NCBI RefSeq assembly: GCF_024499055.1
Contig: NZ_CP071249.1
Span: 2,659,001-2,723,000, forward strand
From: Turicibacter bilis
GTDB taxonomy: Bacteria > Bacillota_I > Bacilli_A > MOL361 > Turicibacteraceae
Direction: 5' to 3'
DNA length: 64,000 nucleotides
Below the pieces are notes generated by a model, which was given only the letters and a program-made list of their open reading frames with translations, did no database searches and had not been told where the DNA came from. The translations under genes and the position numbers were made by a program. Below are positions 1 to 8,573 of the stretch, one piece after another (the first letter of the stretch is position 1; every line of letters begins with the position of its first letter).

Positions 1-627
1 GATCACGAAACGTTAGAGGGGATTAAGAAGGTTAGTCCCTTGATTGCACATATCTCAAAAGAGCGTATTAAAAAGGAATTAGAAGGATTGATTCAGGGGA
101 GCTCAAGGCAAGAGGCAATGCATTATTTATATGATACGCAGTTGTTAGAGGCGTTACCTGATTTAGCACCACTTTGTGAGTATCGAAGCTATAATTTTGA
201 ATTGTTAACGCATCCGATTTTATTATTTGTACTTGCTAGTCTAAATTTAGAAGAGTTATCAAGGTATTTATCAGCTTGGCCTTTTTCTAAAGAAGAGAAA
301 AAATGTATTCAAGTGCTACGTTCATGTGTTCATTCACCAGTTCCGATGCCTTACTTTACTTATCGTTATGGTGAAACTTGGGCACAACTGTATCATCAAC
401 TGATTTGCTTTTTAAATCAGGAGATGAGACCATACGAAGTGATTGAATTACCTCTTCAAACGCGTAAACAATTAGCAATTGATGTAGCAACAATTACAAA
501 AATAATTAATCGCCCAAAAGGGCCGTGGATTCAACAGTTACTAGAGGAGATTGAGTATCAAATTGTAATGAAGCAATTAGTCAATAATCGAGCCGTGCTT
601 ATTGAATTTATAAAACAGTACCGATAA
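1..627 (+). CDS. cca: CCA-adding tRNA nucleotidyltransferase, C-terminal part (cut by window edge)
   Basis: The reading frame is open from base 1, so the gene begins upstream and only the last 208 residues are visible. This part lacks the nucleotidyltransferase active site and corresponds to the helical neck/body/tail of the class II CCA enzyme that adds or repairs the 3'-CCA end of tRNA. The helical content, the sequence (for example AHISKERIKKELEGL and LPDLAPL) and the position before ypmB, dnaD and nth support the call. B. subtilis also carries cca upstream in this neighbourhood. The assignment rests on family resemblance of a partial protein, so it is good but not certain. Confidence 0.8.
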   Translation, partial: DHETLEGIKKVSPLIAHISKERIKKELEGLIQGSSRQEAMHYLYDTQLLEALPDLAPLCEYRSYNFELLTHPILLFVLASLNLEELSRYLSAWPFSKEEKKCIQVLRSCVHSPVPMPYFTYRYGETWAQLYHQLICFLNQEMRPYEVIELPLQTRKQLAIDVATITKIINRPKGPWIQQLLEEIEYQIVMKQLVNNRAVLIEFIKQYR

Positions 628-637
628 GGAGTCAAAT

Positions 638-1114
638 ATGAATAAAAAAAATAAATGGTTAAAGCGTAGCGTCTTATTAATCATCGTTATTCTTTGTTCA
701 GGTTTAATTTTATTAGCCTCGTATGTTTTACAATATAATAAGACCTTGATGACGTATCAAAAATCGTTAGCTAATTTGCCAGAAGTTTCTGAAGTTTTAG
801 AAATAGCGGAGTATAGTGGTCAAGAGCAGTATTATGTGGCAAAAGTCTTGTTAACATCAAATAAAGAGTATTACTATTTTATTAAAGATAATACCGTTGA
901 TTTTAGCTATCCTGTTGAAGAATTGATGACACCTGAGCAAGCCGCACAAAAAGCCCTGTCGCTGATAGGGCAAGGCATAGTAAAACACTATTACTTAGGA
1001 ATCTACGATGAAAAACCAGTCTATGAAGTATTAGTTTCTTTAGGAGATGAAGAGCATTATATCATTATTGATGCTAAAACTGGTGATGTATTATTACAAT
1101 TCGATATAAAGTAG
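638..1114 (+). CDS. ypmB: YpmB-like membrane-anchored PepSY-type protein
   Basis: This 158-residue protein has a basic N-terminus, one membrane helix at about residues 10-32 and an extracellular domain. The ending, with an IIIDAKTGDVL strand motif, is typical of the DUF5590/PepSY-like fold of B. subtilis YpmB. The function of the family is not established. It starts 10 nt after cca with a good site (AAGGAG) and is followed 11 nt later by dnaD, so the three probably share a transcript. YpmB lies near dnaD in B. subtilis as well, although aspB and asnS, which separate them there, are absent here. Confidence 0.8.
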   Translation: MNKKNKWLKRSVLLIIVILCSGLILLASYVLQYNKTLMTYQKSLANLPEVSEVLEIAEYSGQEQYYVAKVLLTSNKEYYYFIKDNTVDFSYPVEELMTPEQAAQKALSLIGQGIVKHYYLGIYDEKPVYEVLVSLGDEEHYIIIDAKTGDVLLQFDIK

Positions 1115-1125
1115 GAGAGATTGTG

Positions 1126-1800
1126 ATGTACGAATTATGGAAAGAAAATTTATTAGACTTTAATACGTTATTATTAACAACTTATGGTGAGCTAGGTCTA
1201 AATGAACAAGAGTATGTCTTTTTAGTATTATTAGCTCGTTTACTTCAAACAAAGCCAGGAGGATGGACTTTTGCAGAGATTTCAACACATATGACCATTG
1301 ATGATGCAAATTGTTCATTATTATTTATTAGTCTTGTCGAACGCCAATACATTTCAGTAAGCAGTAAAACAGATTCATTTGGAAAACGATTTGAAGAATA
1401 TTCAATCTCACCATTATTTGAAAAATTAGAGCGACACTTAAAGCAGAAAAAAACACAGTCTCAATCCTCTCAACGTGAAGAAATTTTTAAAATGATTGAG
1501 CAAGAGTTCGGGATTTTAAGTCCACTTGATATTGAGACGATTCATTTATGGATGACAGAGGATAACTTTGATGCGGATTTAATTAAATTGGCTATTCAAG
1601 AAATGAACTCGTATCAAATTAAATCGATTCGCTATATTGATAAAATTTTATTAGATTGGAAAAAGAAAAATATTAAGACAGTCGAGGAAGCTAAACGTCA
1701 ATTAATTGCTTTCCGTCAACGAAAACAAACAGCAGCGACAACATCAACACAAGCCCCTGCTGTCGATCCAAACTTCTATTATGATTGGATGAATGAATAG
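1126..1800 (+). CDS. dnaD: DNA replication initiation protein DnaD
   Basis: DnaD helps DnaB and DnaI load the replicative helicase in Firmicutes. The 224-residue protein has the N-terminal winged-helix DDBH1 domain (about residues 1-100), a polar linker and the C-terminal DDBH2 domain at about 120-195. DDBH2 ends in the YxxxI-type segment (SYQIKSIRYIDKILLDWK) that contacts DNA, followed by a short disordered tail. A GTG lies one codon upstream of the ATG; I chose the ATG because its spacing from GGAG is about 8 nt, against 5 nt for the GTG. It sits directly before nth, the same order as in B. subtilis. Confidence 0.95.
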   Translation: MYELWKENLLDFNTLLLTTYGELGLNEQEYVFLVLLARLLQTKPGGWTFAEISTHMTIDDANCSLLFISLVERQYISVSSKTDSFGKRFEEYSISPLFEKLERHLKQKKTQSQSSQREEIFKMIEQEFGILSPLDIETIHLWMTEDNFDADLIKLAIQEMNSYQIKSIRYIDKILLDWKKKNIKTVEEAKRQLIAFRQRKQTAATTSTQAPAVDPNFYYDWMNE

Positions 1801-1815
1801 ATAGAGGAGAACATC

Positions 1816-2466
1816 ATGGTATCAAAGAAAAAAGCTGCAGAAATGATCGATGTAATGGAAGAATTATTTCCAGATGCACATTGTGAGTTAAATTTTAAAA
1901 ATGAATTTGAATTAGTATTAGCCGTTTTATTATCGGCACAAACAACAGATAAAAGTGTGAATAAATTAACAGCTACATTATTTGAGAAATATAAGACACC
2001 ACAAGATTATCTGAATGTAACATTAGAAGAATTAGAACAAGATATTAAAACCATTGGTTTATATCGAAGTAAAGCAAAAAATATTCAGGCATTATGCCGT
2101 TTATTACTTGAAGAATATAATGGTGTTGTACCAAATACATTTGAAGAGTTAGTTAAGTTACCAGGAGTCGGCCGTAAGACGGCAAATGTTGTTTTATCAG
2201 TAGGCTTTGATGTCCCACGTATCGCTGTTGATACACATGTCGATCGTATTTCTAAACGCCTTGGATTTGCAAAGGCTGATGATACAGTGTTAGATGTTGA
2301 ACATAAATTAATGCGACTTATTAAAGAAGAACGTTGGTCTAAATCACATCATTTAATGATTTTCTTTGGCCGTTATCACTGCACAGCTAAAAATCCAAAA
2401 TGTGAGACATGCCCATTATTTACTTCATGCAAAGAAGGGAAACGTTTAATTAAAAAAGCAAAATAA
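1816..2466 (+). CDS. nth: Endonuclease III, base-excision repair DNA glycosylase/AP lyase
   Basis: This enzyme removes oxidised pyrimidines and cleaves the abasic site. The 216-residue protein shows the helix-hairpin-helix LPGVGRKTANVV at residues 115-126 with catalytic Lys121, and the catalytic Asp139 in the motif VDTHVDR. Four cysteines that hold a [4Fe-4S] cluster lie at 189, 196, 199 and 205, with the canonical 6-2-5 spacing. Nothing is missing. It is the last gene of the cca-ypmB-dnaD-nth run and is followed directly by a terminator. The B. subtilis gene ypoC, which lies between nth and ponA there, is absent. Confidence 0.97.
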   Translation: MVSKKKAAEMIDVMEELFPDAHCELNFKNEFELVLAVLLSAQTTDKSVNKLTATLFEKYKTPQDYLNVTLEELEQDIKTIGLYRSKAKNIQALCRLLLEEYNGVVPNTFEELVKLPGVGRKTANVVLSVGFDVPRIAVDTHVDRISKRLGFAKADDTVLDVEHKLMRLIKEERWSKSHHLMIFFGRYHCTAKNPKCETCPLFTSCKEGKRLIKKAK

Positions 2467-2494
2467 AAGGATTTCTCATTTGAGGAATCCTTTT
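2465..2494 (+). terminator. Terminator after nth
   Basis: A 14-bp stem with one mismatch, a 2-nt loop and a following T-rich run lie immediately after the nth stop codon. The stem begins AAAAGGAT and ends ATCCTTTT, so it could also work in the other direction. Confidence 0.85.
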
Positions 2495-2501
2495 ATTTTA
2501 G

Positions 2502-2531
2502 AAAAAAAGACTTCCGAAGAAGTCTTTTTTT
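2502..2531 (-). terminator. Terminator after ponA (minus strand)
   Basis: The hairpin has A7-GACTT and AAGTC-T7 arms around CCGAAG. It lies 25 bp beyond the ponA stop on the minus strand. Both flanks are A/T tracts, so it probably acts for both converging operons. Confidence 0.85.
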
Positions 2532-2556
2532 AATTGAGCTTAATGATTAGATGTTA

Positions 2557-5500
2557 TTAATCTTCTGAACCTTCTGAGCTTCCATTATCAGGAATATCTT
2601 CAGGAGTTGTCGGATTATTATTGACAGGTGGAGTTGTCGAACCGCCTGCAGGACCTTTTGAAATCGTAATCGTTAATGTTGATCCTGGTGTAATTGAAGA
2701 TCCGATTCCTGGATTTGAACCGATATATGCTCCACTTGGGATACTATCATGGAATTCTTCTTTAACTTTGACAGTTACTGAGTTTAGGGCAGCCCAAGCT
2801 TGATACTGACTAATGAAATCAGGTTCGTTTTTGAAGTTTGGTACAGTTAACTGTGCAGATGCAATAGTAACTGTTAATGTTTCACCAGGAAGTAATGTTC
2901 CACTAGCTGGTGATGTTGATAAGACAAGACCATTTGCTATCTCATTTGTCGGAGTCTCAGTATAGGATACTGTAATTCCATTTGCTTTTACCCAATCTTC
3001 TACTTGTTGCTTTGTCCAACCTTGCATATTTGGAATATCAACTGGTTTTGAGCAACTATCGCAATCGATCGTAATCGCATTTGAGTTTTCGCTTGTTAAT
3101 GCTCCTGAATTTTCATAACGTGCTCGAATATAGAAGTCTTTATATTTAGACATATCCCCAATTGAAACATTATCGACTGTTAATGTATTACCTGTTGTTG
3201 AACCGAGTAGGATTTCATTTCCATAATGATTTGTGGCATAAACATCGTAAATCGTTTGTCCAATCGTTTGAATTTGTTTAATCATCATACGAAGTTGTGA
3301 CTCAGTTGGATTTAATGTTGGCACTTGGCTAATCTTTGTTGCTTTAGTGGCTAGATCAGCTGCATAGCTAGCTTTTGATCGAGCCTCATCAAGTGTTAAT
3401 GTGTAACCTTTAACATGATTCCAAGAGAACTGAAGAGCTGAGCCAGTGTAAGATCCTGTAAAGTTCTGTGGAGTATCTAATTGTTGGAAACGAGTAGATG
3501 TTCCGCTTGGTCCATATCCTTTAATAAATAATTCAGATGATACATATTGGCTTGGTGTAAACTTCGATGGTGATAACACTTCGCCATCTTTACTTCCACT
3601 TTCTTGTTCAATGGTGTACGATTGGATACTACTTGGACGAGTTGGCTCTACATAACCTGCTGGATTTAGATACTTCATTAAGGTATTAAATACGTACCAA
3701 GGTTTTGATTGCGTTGTTTGAGTAATATAACCATCTTCATTATGATTAAATCCAGTCCAAATAGCAGCTGTATAGTAGTTTGAATAACCGACAAACCAAG
3801 AATCACGAATTGCATTATCAGGGTAGCCATAAGTAGCACGATCTTTTGGATCCAGATTGGTTGTTCCTGTTTTTCCTGATAAGTACATACCACCAACATT
3901 GGCAGTTGTACCTGTTCCATCTGTCATAACGGTATGTAACATATCTGTTAATAAGTAGGCTGTTTCTTCACTCATGGCACGATGTGATTCTTGGTCAGCC
4001 TTAATCACTGTTCCATCGCTTGTTACAATCTTTTCAATCATAATGGGTTCGTTATAAATTCCACCATTTCCAAAGGTTGCATAAGCAGCTGCCATTTGTA
4101 ATGGTGAGAATCCACTTGAAACACCACCAATGGCTGTTGATTCAAATAAAGATCCGTCTGCACTTAGTACTTCTGGTGAGAAAGTAAATCCGAGGTTTTC
4201 AGCAAATGTTTTCACATTATCAGCACCTGCTGCATTAAATGCTTTTACGGCTGGTACGTTTAATGATTTATTTAATGCATAACGAATAGTCATGCGACCT
4301 TGATAGATATGATTATAGTTATGAACAATTTGTCCACTTCCATCTTGATAAGTATATAACTCATCATCAACAGTTGTACCTGTTCCCCATTTTAAGTATT
4401 CAATGGCAGGTCCATAGGCAAAGATTGGTTTTGCTGTTGAACCAGGTTGGCGTTGAAGTTGAGTGGCGAAATTTACCCCACGTTCGATACCTTCTTCATT
4501 CACCCCACCACCGATGGCACGAACTTGACCGGTTTGTGTATCCATAAACACAATACCCGATTGAATATCTGTTTTTGAATTCGCAAGCCCAGTAGCAGAC
4601 CAGTCAACATAGTTGTTAGTATTTTGGATATCGTAGATGAGTTCTTGAGCTTCAGGATCCATGGTTGTATAAATTTGTAATCCTGAGTATGGATCTAAAC
4701 CATATTTATTTTCAACTTCATTTAAGACAGCATCAATAAATGATTGATATTTTGTTTTATCAGTTGTTTCAGACTCAGTGTAGACTAGCATATCTGTAAT
4801 AGGCTCAGCTGCTGCTAAGTCTGCTAAGTCTTGAGTAATGTAGCCATGCTTCACCATAAGTTTCAATACAGTATCACGTCGTGTTTCAGCTGCATCTGCA
4901 AAATGGTCTGGACGATAGTTTGAAGGTGATTGAACGAGTCCTGCTAAAGTCGCTGCTTGTGCTAATGTTAAATCGTTAGCAGTTGTTCCAAAATAGTATT
5001 CTGCAGCTTTTTGAATCCCATTAACACTTCCTCCAAATGGAGAGTAGTTTAAATAGGCTTCAATGATTTGTTCTTTTGTTAAGACTTTTTCAATTTGAAT
5101 AGATAAGTATAGCTCTTTAATTTTACGATCGATACTTTTCTCACTTGTTAAGTGAGTTTGTTTAATTAACTGTTGAGTTAATGTACTTGCTCCTTGATCA
5201 AAGTCACCTGTTGAAAGATTAGATAGAGCTGCGATTAAGAAACGTTGCCAGTCGGCTCCTCCATGTTCATAGAACTTTGAATCTTCAGTTGCGACAATAG
5301 CATCAATTAAAACGGGAGAAATCTCATCATAAGAAACCCATTCACGTTTTTGAATTCCGAGTTCATCAAGCACATTTCCATCTTTATCATAAATAACTGT
5401 TGATTCGGTTGCATAAATTTTTGAGATATCTAGTTCTGGAGCTGTTTCAATTGTTTTGAAAATGATGAAGCTCCCAATCATCATTGCTGCAATTCCCCCC

Positions 5501-5589
5501 AGCAGCCCAACTAATACGAATGATTTAAAAATTGTTCCGATAGCTTGGAGTAGGGTGAGAGAGAATTTATTACCATTATTTTTCTTCAT
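2557..5589 (-). CDS. ponA: Class A penicillin-binding protein (PBP1A family) with two C-terminal PASTA domains
   Basis: This bifunctional peptidoglycan synthase has 1010 residues. A membrane helix at about 15-45 is followed by the GT51 glycosyltransferase with EDSKFYEHGG at 102-111 (catalytic Glu102) and GASTLTQQLIKQ. The transpeptidase carries STAK with nucleophile Ser384, SLN at 442-444 and KTGT at 573-576. After a linker that resembles a fibronectin-type region come two PASTA repeats at roughly 855-985 and an acidic, Pro/Ser-rich tail. B. subtilis PBP1 is about 914 residues, so the PASTA tail accounts for much of the extra length. It follows recU on the same strand with a gap of about 20 bp, the order known from B. 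subtilis. Confidence 0.96.
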   Translation of the reverse strand: MKKNNGNKFSLTLLQAIGTIFKSFVLVGLLGGIAAMMIGSFIIFKTIETAPELDISKIYATESTVIYDKDGNVLDELGIQKREWVSYDEISPVLIDAIVATEDSKFYEHGGADWQRFLIAALSNLSTGDFDQGASTLTQQLIKQTHLTSEKSIDRKIKELYLSIQIEKVLTKEQIIEAYLNYSPFGGSVNGIQKAAEYYFGTTANDLTLAQAATLAGLVQSPSNYRPDHFADAAETRRDTVLKLMVKHGYITQDLADLAAAEPITDMLVYTESETTDKTKYQSFIDAVLNEVENKYGLDPYSGLQIYTTMDPEAQELIYDIQNTNNYVDWSATGLANSKTDIQSGIVFMDTQTGQVRAIGGGVNEEGIERGVNFATQLQRQPGSTAKPIFAYGPAIEYLKWGTGTTVDDELYTYQDGSGQIVHNYNHIYQGRMTIRYALNKSLNVPAVKAFNAAGADNVKTFAENLGFTFSPEVLSADGSLFESTAIGGVSSGFSPLQMAAAYATFGNGGIYNEPIMIEKIVTSDGTVIKADQESHRAMSEETAYLLTDMLHTVMTDGTGTTANVGGMYLSGKTGTTNLDPKDRATYGYPDNAIRDSWFVGYSNYYTAAIWTGFNHNEDGYITQTTQSKPWYVFNTLMKYLNPAGYVEPTRPSSIQSYTIEQESGSKDGEVLSPSKFTPSQYVSSELFIKGYGPSGTSTRFQQLDTPQNFTGSYTGSALQFSWNHVKGYTLTLDEARSKASYAADLATKATKISQVPTLNPTESQLRMMIKQIQTIGQTIYDVYATNHYGNEILLGSTTGNTLTVDNVSIGDMSKYKDFYIRARYENSGALTSENSNAITIDCDSCSKPVDIPNMQGWTKQQVEDWVKANGITVSYTETPTNEIANGLVLSTSPASGTLLPGETLTVTIASAQLTVPNFKNEPDFISQYQAWAALNSVTVKVKEEFHDSIPSGAYIGSNPGIGSSITPGSTLTITISKGPAGGSTTPPVNNNPTTPEDIPDNGSSEGSED

Positions 5590-5609
5590 CTAAGTCACCG
5601 CCTTTACGA

Positions 5610-6188
5610 TTATAAGAAAAGTTCTTCAACCACTTTTAAGTAATCGATTCTTGGAAAGGCACCTTCAGGAATTTTTGTTCCATATTGTGCAAATTCTTCA
5701 CGCCTAATTGAGCGTCTATTACCTAATTTATATTCTTGCCAAAACTTTGCAAGGTTTTCACAAGGTAATAAATAAATTTCATTAAATTTTGAAAACTTCA
5801 CGAGTAGAAACGTAATTCCACCATGTTTTTTAACTTCAATCATATGATTGACTTGATGTTCATGTAAGTTTTGTAAAGGAAAGATAGTAGCATTTGAAGT
5901 CTCTTTTGCTTCGAAATCAATATATCGCCCTTTAAAAATCCCATTAAAGTCAGTCGTTGATGGGGTGCGGAAGTAAGCCTCTGTGATGACAGCAGCCGCA
6001 CGTTTAGGGTAATGAACTTTAACAATTTGAACAGGTGTTGGTTTTTTGTGGATGACAGCTTTGTTTGCTGCTAAATAGTGTTCATTTGATTTTGTTAAAT
6101 CATCTTCAAAAGACATCCCACGTTTTCCAAATGAAATGTTTTTTTCACTCGTAAGTGTTGCTTTCTTTTTATGAGGATAATTTACCAC
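5610..6188 (-). CDS. recU: Holliday junction resolvase RecU
   Basis: RecU cleaves Holliday junctions during recombination and chromosome segregation in Firmicutes. The nuclease core is visible in TDFNG and DFEAKET, the acidic and Lys residues of the PD-(D/E)xK fold, with FPLQNLHEHQ following. I place the start at the GTG at 6188 (192 residues). The GTG four codons upstream overlaps the ribosome binding site AGGAGGTG itself and could not be used efficiently. A possible alternative start downstream is ATG at the GMSFEDD segment. The gene is transcribed toward ponA, as in B. subtilis. Confidence 0.93.
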   Translation of the reverse strand: MVNYPHKKKATLTSEKNISFGKRGMSFEDDLTKSNEHYLAANKAVIHKKPTPVQIVKVHYPKRAAAVITEAYFRTPSTTDFNGIFKGRYIDFEAKETSNATIFPLQNLHEHQVNHMIEVKKHGGITFLLVKFSKFNEIYLLPCENLAKFWQEYKLGNRRSIRREEFAQYGTKIPEGAFPRIDYLKVVEELFL

Positions 6189-6305
6189 AGAATTATACAC
6201 CTCCTAAGTGTATATCTTATCAAATAAAAGGAAAAAAAGCTAACCTTTCATGATATTTCACCAGGAATTCACACAATTTTTAATACTTATGGATATTATT
6301 AACAA

Positions 6306-6334
6306 TTGACTTTTTTGAAGAAGTTTGACATAAT
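6306..6334 (+). promoter_or_regulatory. Sigma-A promoter of rnpB
   Basis: TTGACT, a 17-nt spacer and CATAAT place the transcription start near 6341, exactly where the RNase P RNA begins. Confidence 0.85.
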
Positions 6335-6340
6335 AGTATT

Positions 6341-6743
6341 CCGATAGCATTCGGGTAATTGCGCTGTCATTTATGACGGTGAGGAAAGTCCATGCTCGCA
6401 CAACCTGCGATGGTTGTAGTGTTCGTGCCTAACGAAACAATAAGTTAGGGCAGTCAAGTTTCTTGGCTGACGGCTGGGAAAATACCTAAGTCGTAAGATA
6501 TGGTATGAGTACCTTTAAAAGTGCCACAGTGACGATGTCGATCGGAAACGAGAGACGTGGAACGGGTAAACCCCACGAGCGAGAAACCCAAATTTGGTAG
6601 GGGCACTCCTAAAGCGGAATTGAACGCATATGGGAGGTAGAGAGTCATCTCTACAGACAGATAATTACCACCTAAGTACGAGGAGGCATCCGTTTGAGTA
6701 CGACGGTACAGAACATGGCTTACAGATTGCTATTTATGCACTA
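6341..6743 (+). ncRNA. rnpB: RNase P RNA, type B (catalytic RNA for tRNA 5' maturation)
   Basis: This is the ribozyme subunit of RNase P. Recognisable conserved segments are GAGGAAAGTCCATGCTCGCA near the 5' end, GTTCGTGCCTAACGAAA, GGGCAGTC, AAAGTGCCACAGTGACGA, GGTAAACCCCACGAGCGAGA and ACCCAAATTTGGTAGGGG. The P1 helix forms between ATAGCA at the 5' end and TGCTAT after GGCTTACAGA near the 3' end. The layout matches the B. subtilis type-B molecule at about 400 nt. Both ends are approximate: the 5' end comes from the promoter and the 3' end from P1 closure. Small open frames inside it are not genes. Confidence 0.97.
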
Positions 6744-6756
6744 AATTAAACGATAA

Positions 6757-6784
6757 GGCACAACATTTAAGTTGTGCTTTTTTA
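6757..6784 (+). terminator. Terminator of rnpB
   Basis: A perfect 7-bp stem (GCACAAC/GTTGTGC) with a 6-nt loop is followed by T6. Confidence 0.9.
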
Positions 6785-6915
6785 ATGATTCTTTTAGACG
6801 AAAATGTATGAATTAATTAAATTGACTAAACATATGAATGATTAGAGATGAACAATTTGAAAAAATCTGAATAAACGATATGAAAAATAGTCATACCTTG
6901 AAAAAAATCCCTTTA

Positions 6916-6944
6916 TTTACTTTTTTATTAAATATAGGTATGCT
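6916..6944 (+). promoter_or_regulatory. Probable sigma-A promoter of rodZ-pgsA
   Basis: TTTACT, 17 nt and TATGCT lie 47 bp before the rodZ start. The match is moderate. Confidence 0.55.
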
Positions 6945-6991
6945 ATTATTAATTTAGTTTGCTTTTATGGATGTTTATGGGAGGTGCCGAA

Positions 6992-7840
6992 ATGGATTTT
7001 TCAAATAAAGAAAACAATCAACAATTAGCTGATTATTTGCGCGAACAACGACAAAATCGCCATCTTAATTTAGAAGATGTAGCTGATAAGATTGGGGTTC
7101 CAATTCAGCATTTAAAAAATATTGAAAATGGAAATTTTGATCGCTTTGATACTTTTTATTTGAAAATGTATATTAAAAAATATGCAACATACTTATCATT
7201 GAATGTTGAGGAGTTATATCAACAGTTTTATGGAACTCAAATTCAGAAAGAAGTTGAAGTGAAAATTCATAAACAAAAAGTGCAAAAACGTAATCGTAAT
7301 TTAGGGCGCGTTGCAGGATTAGTATGTGCTGTTTTAGTCATTGCTCTTGGAGTCTTTTACGTAGTAGATGTGGTGAAAAATGCTACGCCTAAAGCGGACA
7401 ATAATATTGTTATTAATAATCCAAATTCATCAGAGATGGTTGAAAAGGATGAAGAAACACCTGAAACACTAGAGGAAACACCCACACAAGTACCGGAAGA
7501 AAAACCACAACAGCCAGTTACAACAGTATCAATGGTTTCTCAACAAAGTAAGGAAGTTATTTTTGATATTGTTACAGATCAAACGGAAGCTGATTTGAAA
7601 TTAGATTTTACTGCTCCTTGTTGGTTAAGTTTAAACTTAGGTGATCAAAGTTTAATTCCTGGAGAAACATATCAAGCGGGTGGGGTATTTGAACAAAAAA
7701 TTGCAGGTGATCAATTTGGAACATTAGAGTTTAATGTTGGAGATGCAACAGCAGTTAAAATTTCAGTAAATAATCAAGTGATTGATTTTGAACCTTCAAC
7801 CCCCCATCAATACATAAAAATTAATATTAAAACTGAGTAG
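6992..7840 (+). CDS. rodZ: Cell-shape protein RodZ (YmfM), HTH and membrane anchor
   Basis: RodZ links MreB to the elongation machinery. The 282-residue protein has an N-terminal Xre-like helix-turn-helix (HTH_25) at about residues 8-70, a basic stretch, one membrane helix at about 107-128, and a Pro/Glu-rich spacer. An extracellular beta domain of the DUF4115 type covers about 185-282. The start is the ATG preceded by GGGAGGTG; an upstream in-frame ATG at 6968 has no good site. It is 10 bp ahead of pgsA, matching the B. subtilis ymfM-pgsA pair. Confidence 0.93.
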   Translation: MDFSNKENNQQLADYLREQRQNRHLNLEDVADKIGVPIQHLKNIENGNFDRFDTFYLKMYIKKYATYLSLNVEELYQQFYGTQIQKEVEVKIHKQKVQKRNRNLGRVAGLVCAVLVIALGVFYVVDVVKNATPKADNNIVINNPNSSEMVEKDEETPETLEETPTQVPEEKPQQPVTTVSMVSQQSKEVIFDIVTDQTEADLKLDFTAPCWLSLNLGDQSLIPGETYQAGGVFEQKIAGDQFGTLEFNVGDATAVKISVNNQVIDFEPSTPHQYIKINIKTE

Positions 7841-7850
7841 GTGAGAGAGT

Positions 7851-8432
7851 ATGAACTTAGCAAATAAGCTAACGTTATTACGTGTTATTTTAATTCCATT
7901 TTTTATTGTTTGTTTTTATATTCCAAATTTAGTCGTAAATACGATTTCAGTAAATAATTATTTAATTCCATATGCTAATCTTTTAGGTTTAGTGATTTTC
8001 TTATTAGCGGCTATCACCGATTTTATTGATGGTTATATTGCTCGTAAATATAACATGATTACTGATTTTGGAAAGTTCATGGACCCATTAGCAGATAAAC
8101 TATTAGTAACAGCTGCTTTATTAATCTTACTTGAAAATGGATTGATTGCGGGATGGGTTGTGTTTATTATTTTAGCACGTGAATTTATTGTTACCGGATT
8201 TAGAACGATTGCTGCTTCGAAAGGTGTTGTAATTGCTGCTGGATGGCTTGGCAAAATTAAAACGGTTGTTCAATTTATTATGATTTCAACGTTATTATTA
8301 TTAAATTATCCATTTGAGTTATTTAATTGGCCAGTCGATCAAATCTTTGTTGCATTAGCTGTTGTTTTAACAGTAGCATCAGGAGTCGAATACATTTATA
8401 AGAACCTTCATATTTTTGATGAAGCTAAATAA
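7851..8432 (+). CDS. pgsA: CDP-diacylglycerol--glycerol-3-phosphate 3-phosphatidyltransferase
   Basis: The enzyme makes phosphatidylglycerol phosphate at the membrane, the committed step to phosphatidylglycerol and cardiolipin. The CDP-alcohol phosphatidyltransferase signature D-x2-DG-x2-AR-x8-G-x3-D-x3-D is intact: DFIDGYIARKYN, then GKFMDPLADK. Hydrophobic segments predict about five membrane helices, and 193 residues is the usual length. It is co-transcribed with rodZ. In B. subtilis cinA lies between pgsA and recA; it is missing here and a terminator takes its place. Confidence 0.96.
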   Translation: MNLANKLTLLRVILIPFFIVCFYIPNLVVNTISVNNYLIPYANLLGLVIFLLAAITDFIDGYIARKYNMITDFGKFMDPLADKLLVTAALLILLENGLIAGWVVFIILAREFIVTGFRTIAASKGVVIAAGWLGKIKTVVQFIMISTLLLLNYPFELFNWPVDQIFVALAVVLTVASGVEYIYKNLHIFDEAK

Positions 8433-8436
8433 AAAC

Positions 8437-8464
8437 AAAAAAGCGAAAATTTGTTCGCTTTTTT
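8437..8464 (+). terminator. Terminator after pgsA
   Basis: An 11-bp stem (A6-GCGAA and TTCGC-T6) with a 6-nt loop lies just after the pgsA stop. It is symmetric. Confidence 0.88.
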
Positions 8465-8573
8465 GTTGCTTTTAAATAAAAAATAGTTTATTATTGAAAT
8501 AAATTCGAGGAAATTTGCATCAAATTGTGTATGTTAAATGTAGATAAAAATATAAAATTGGAGGATTAACAAT

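Noticed and set aside
2621-2803. Plus-strand ORF inside ponA
   Set aside because: It is a shadow frame of a well-supported penicillin-binding protein gene.
6454-6648. ORF on the minus strand of 64 codons
   Set aside because: It lies inside the RNase P RNA and has no ribosome binding site; it is a chance frame.
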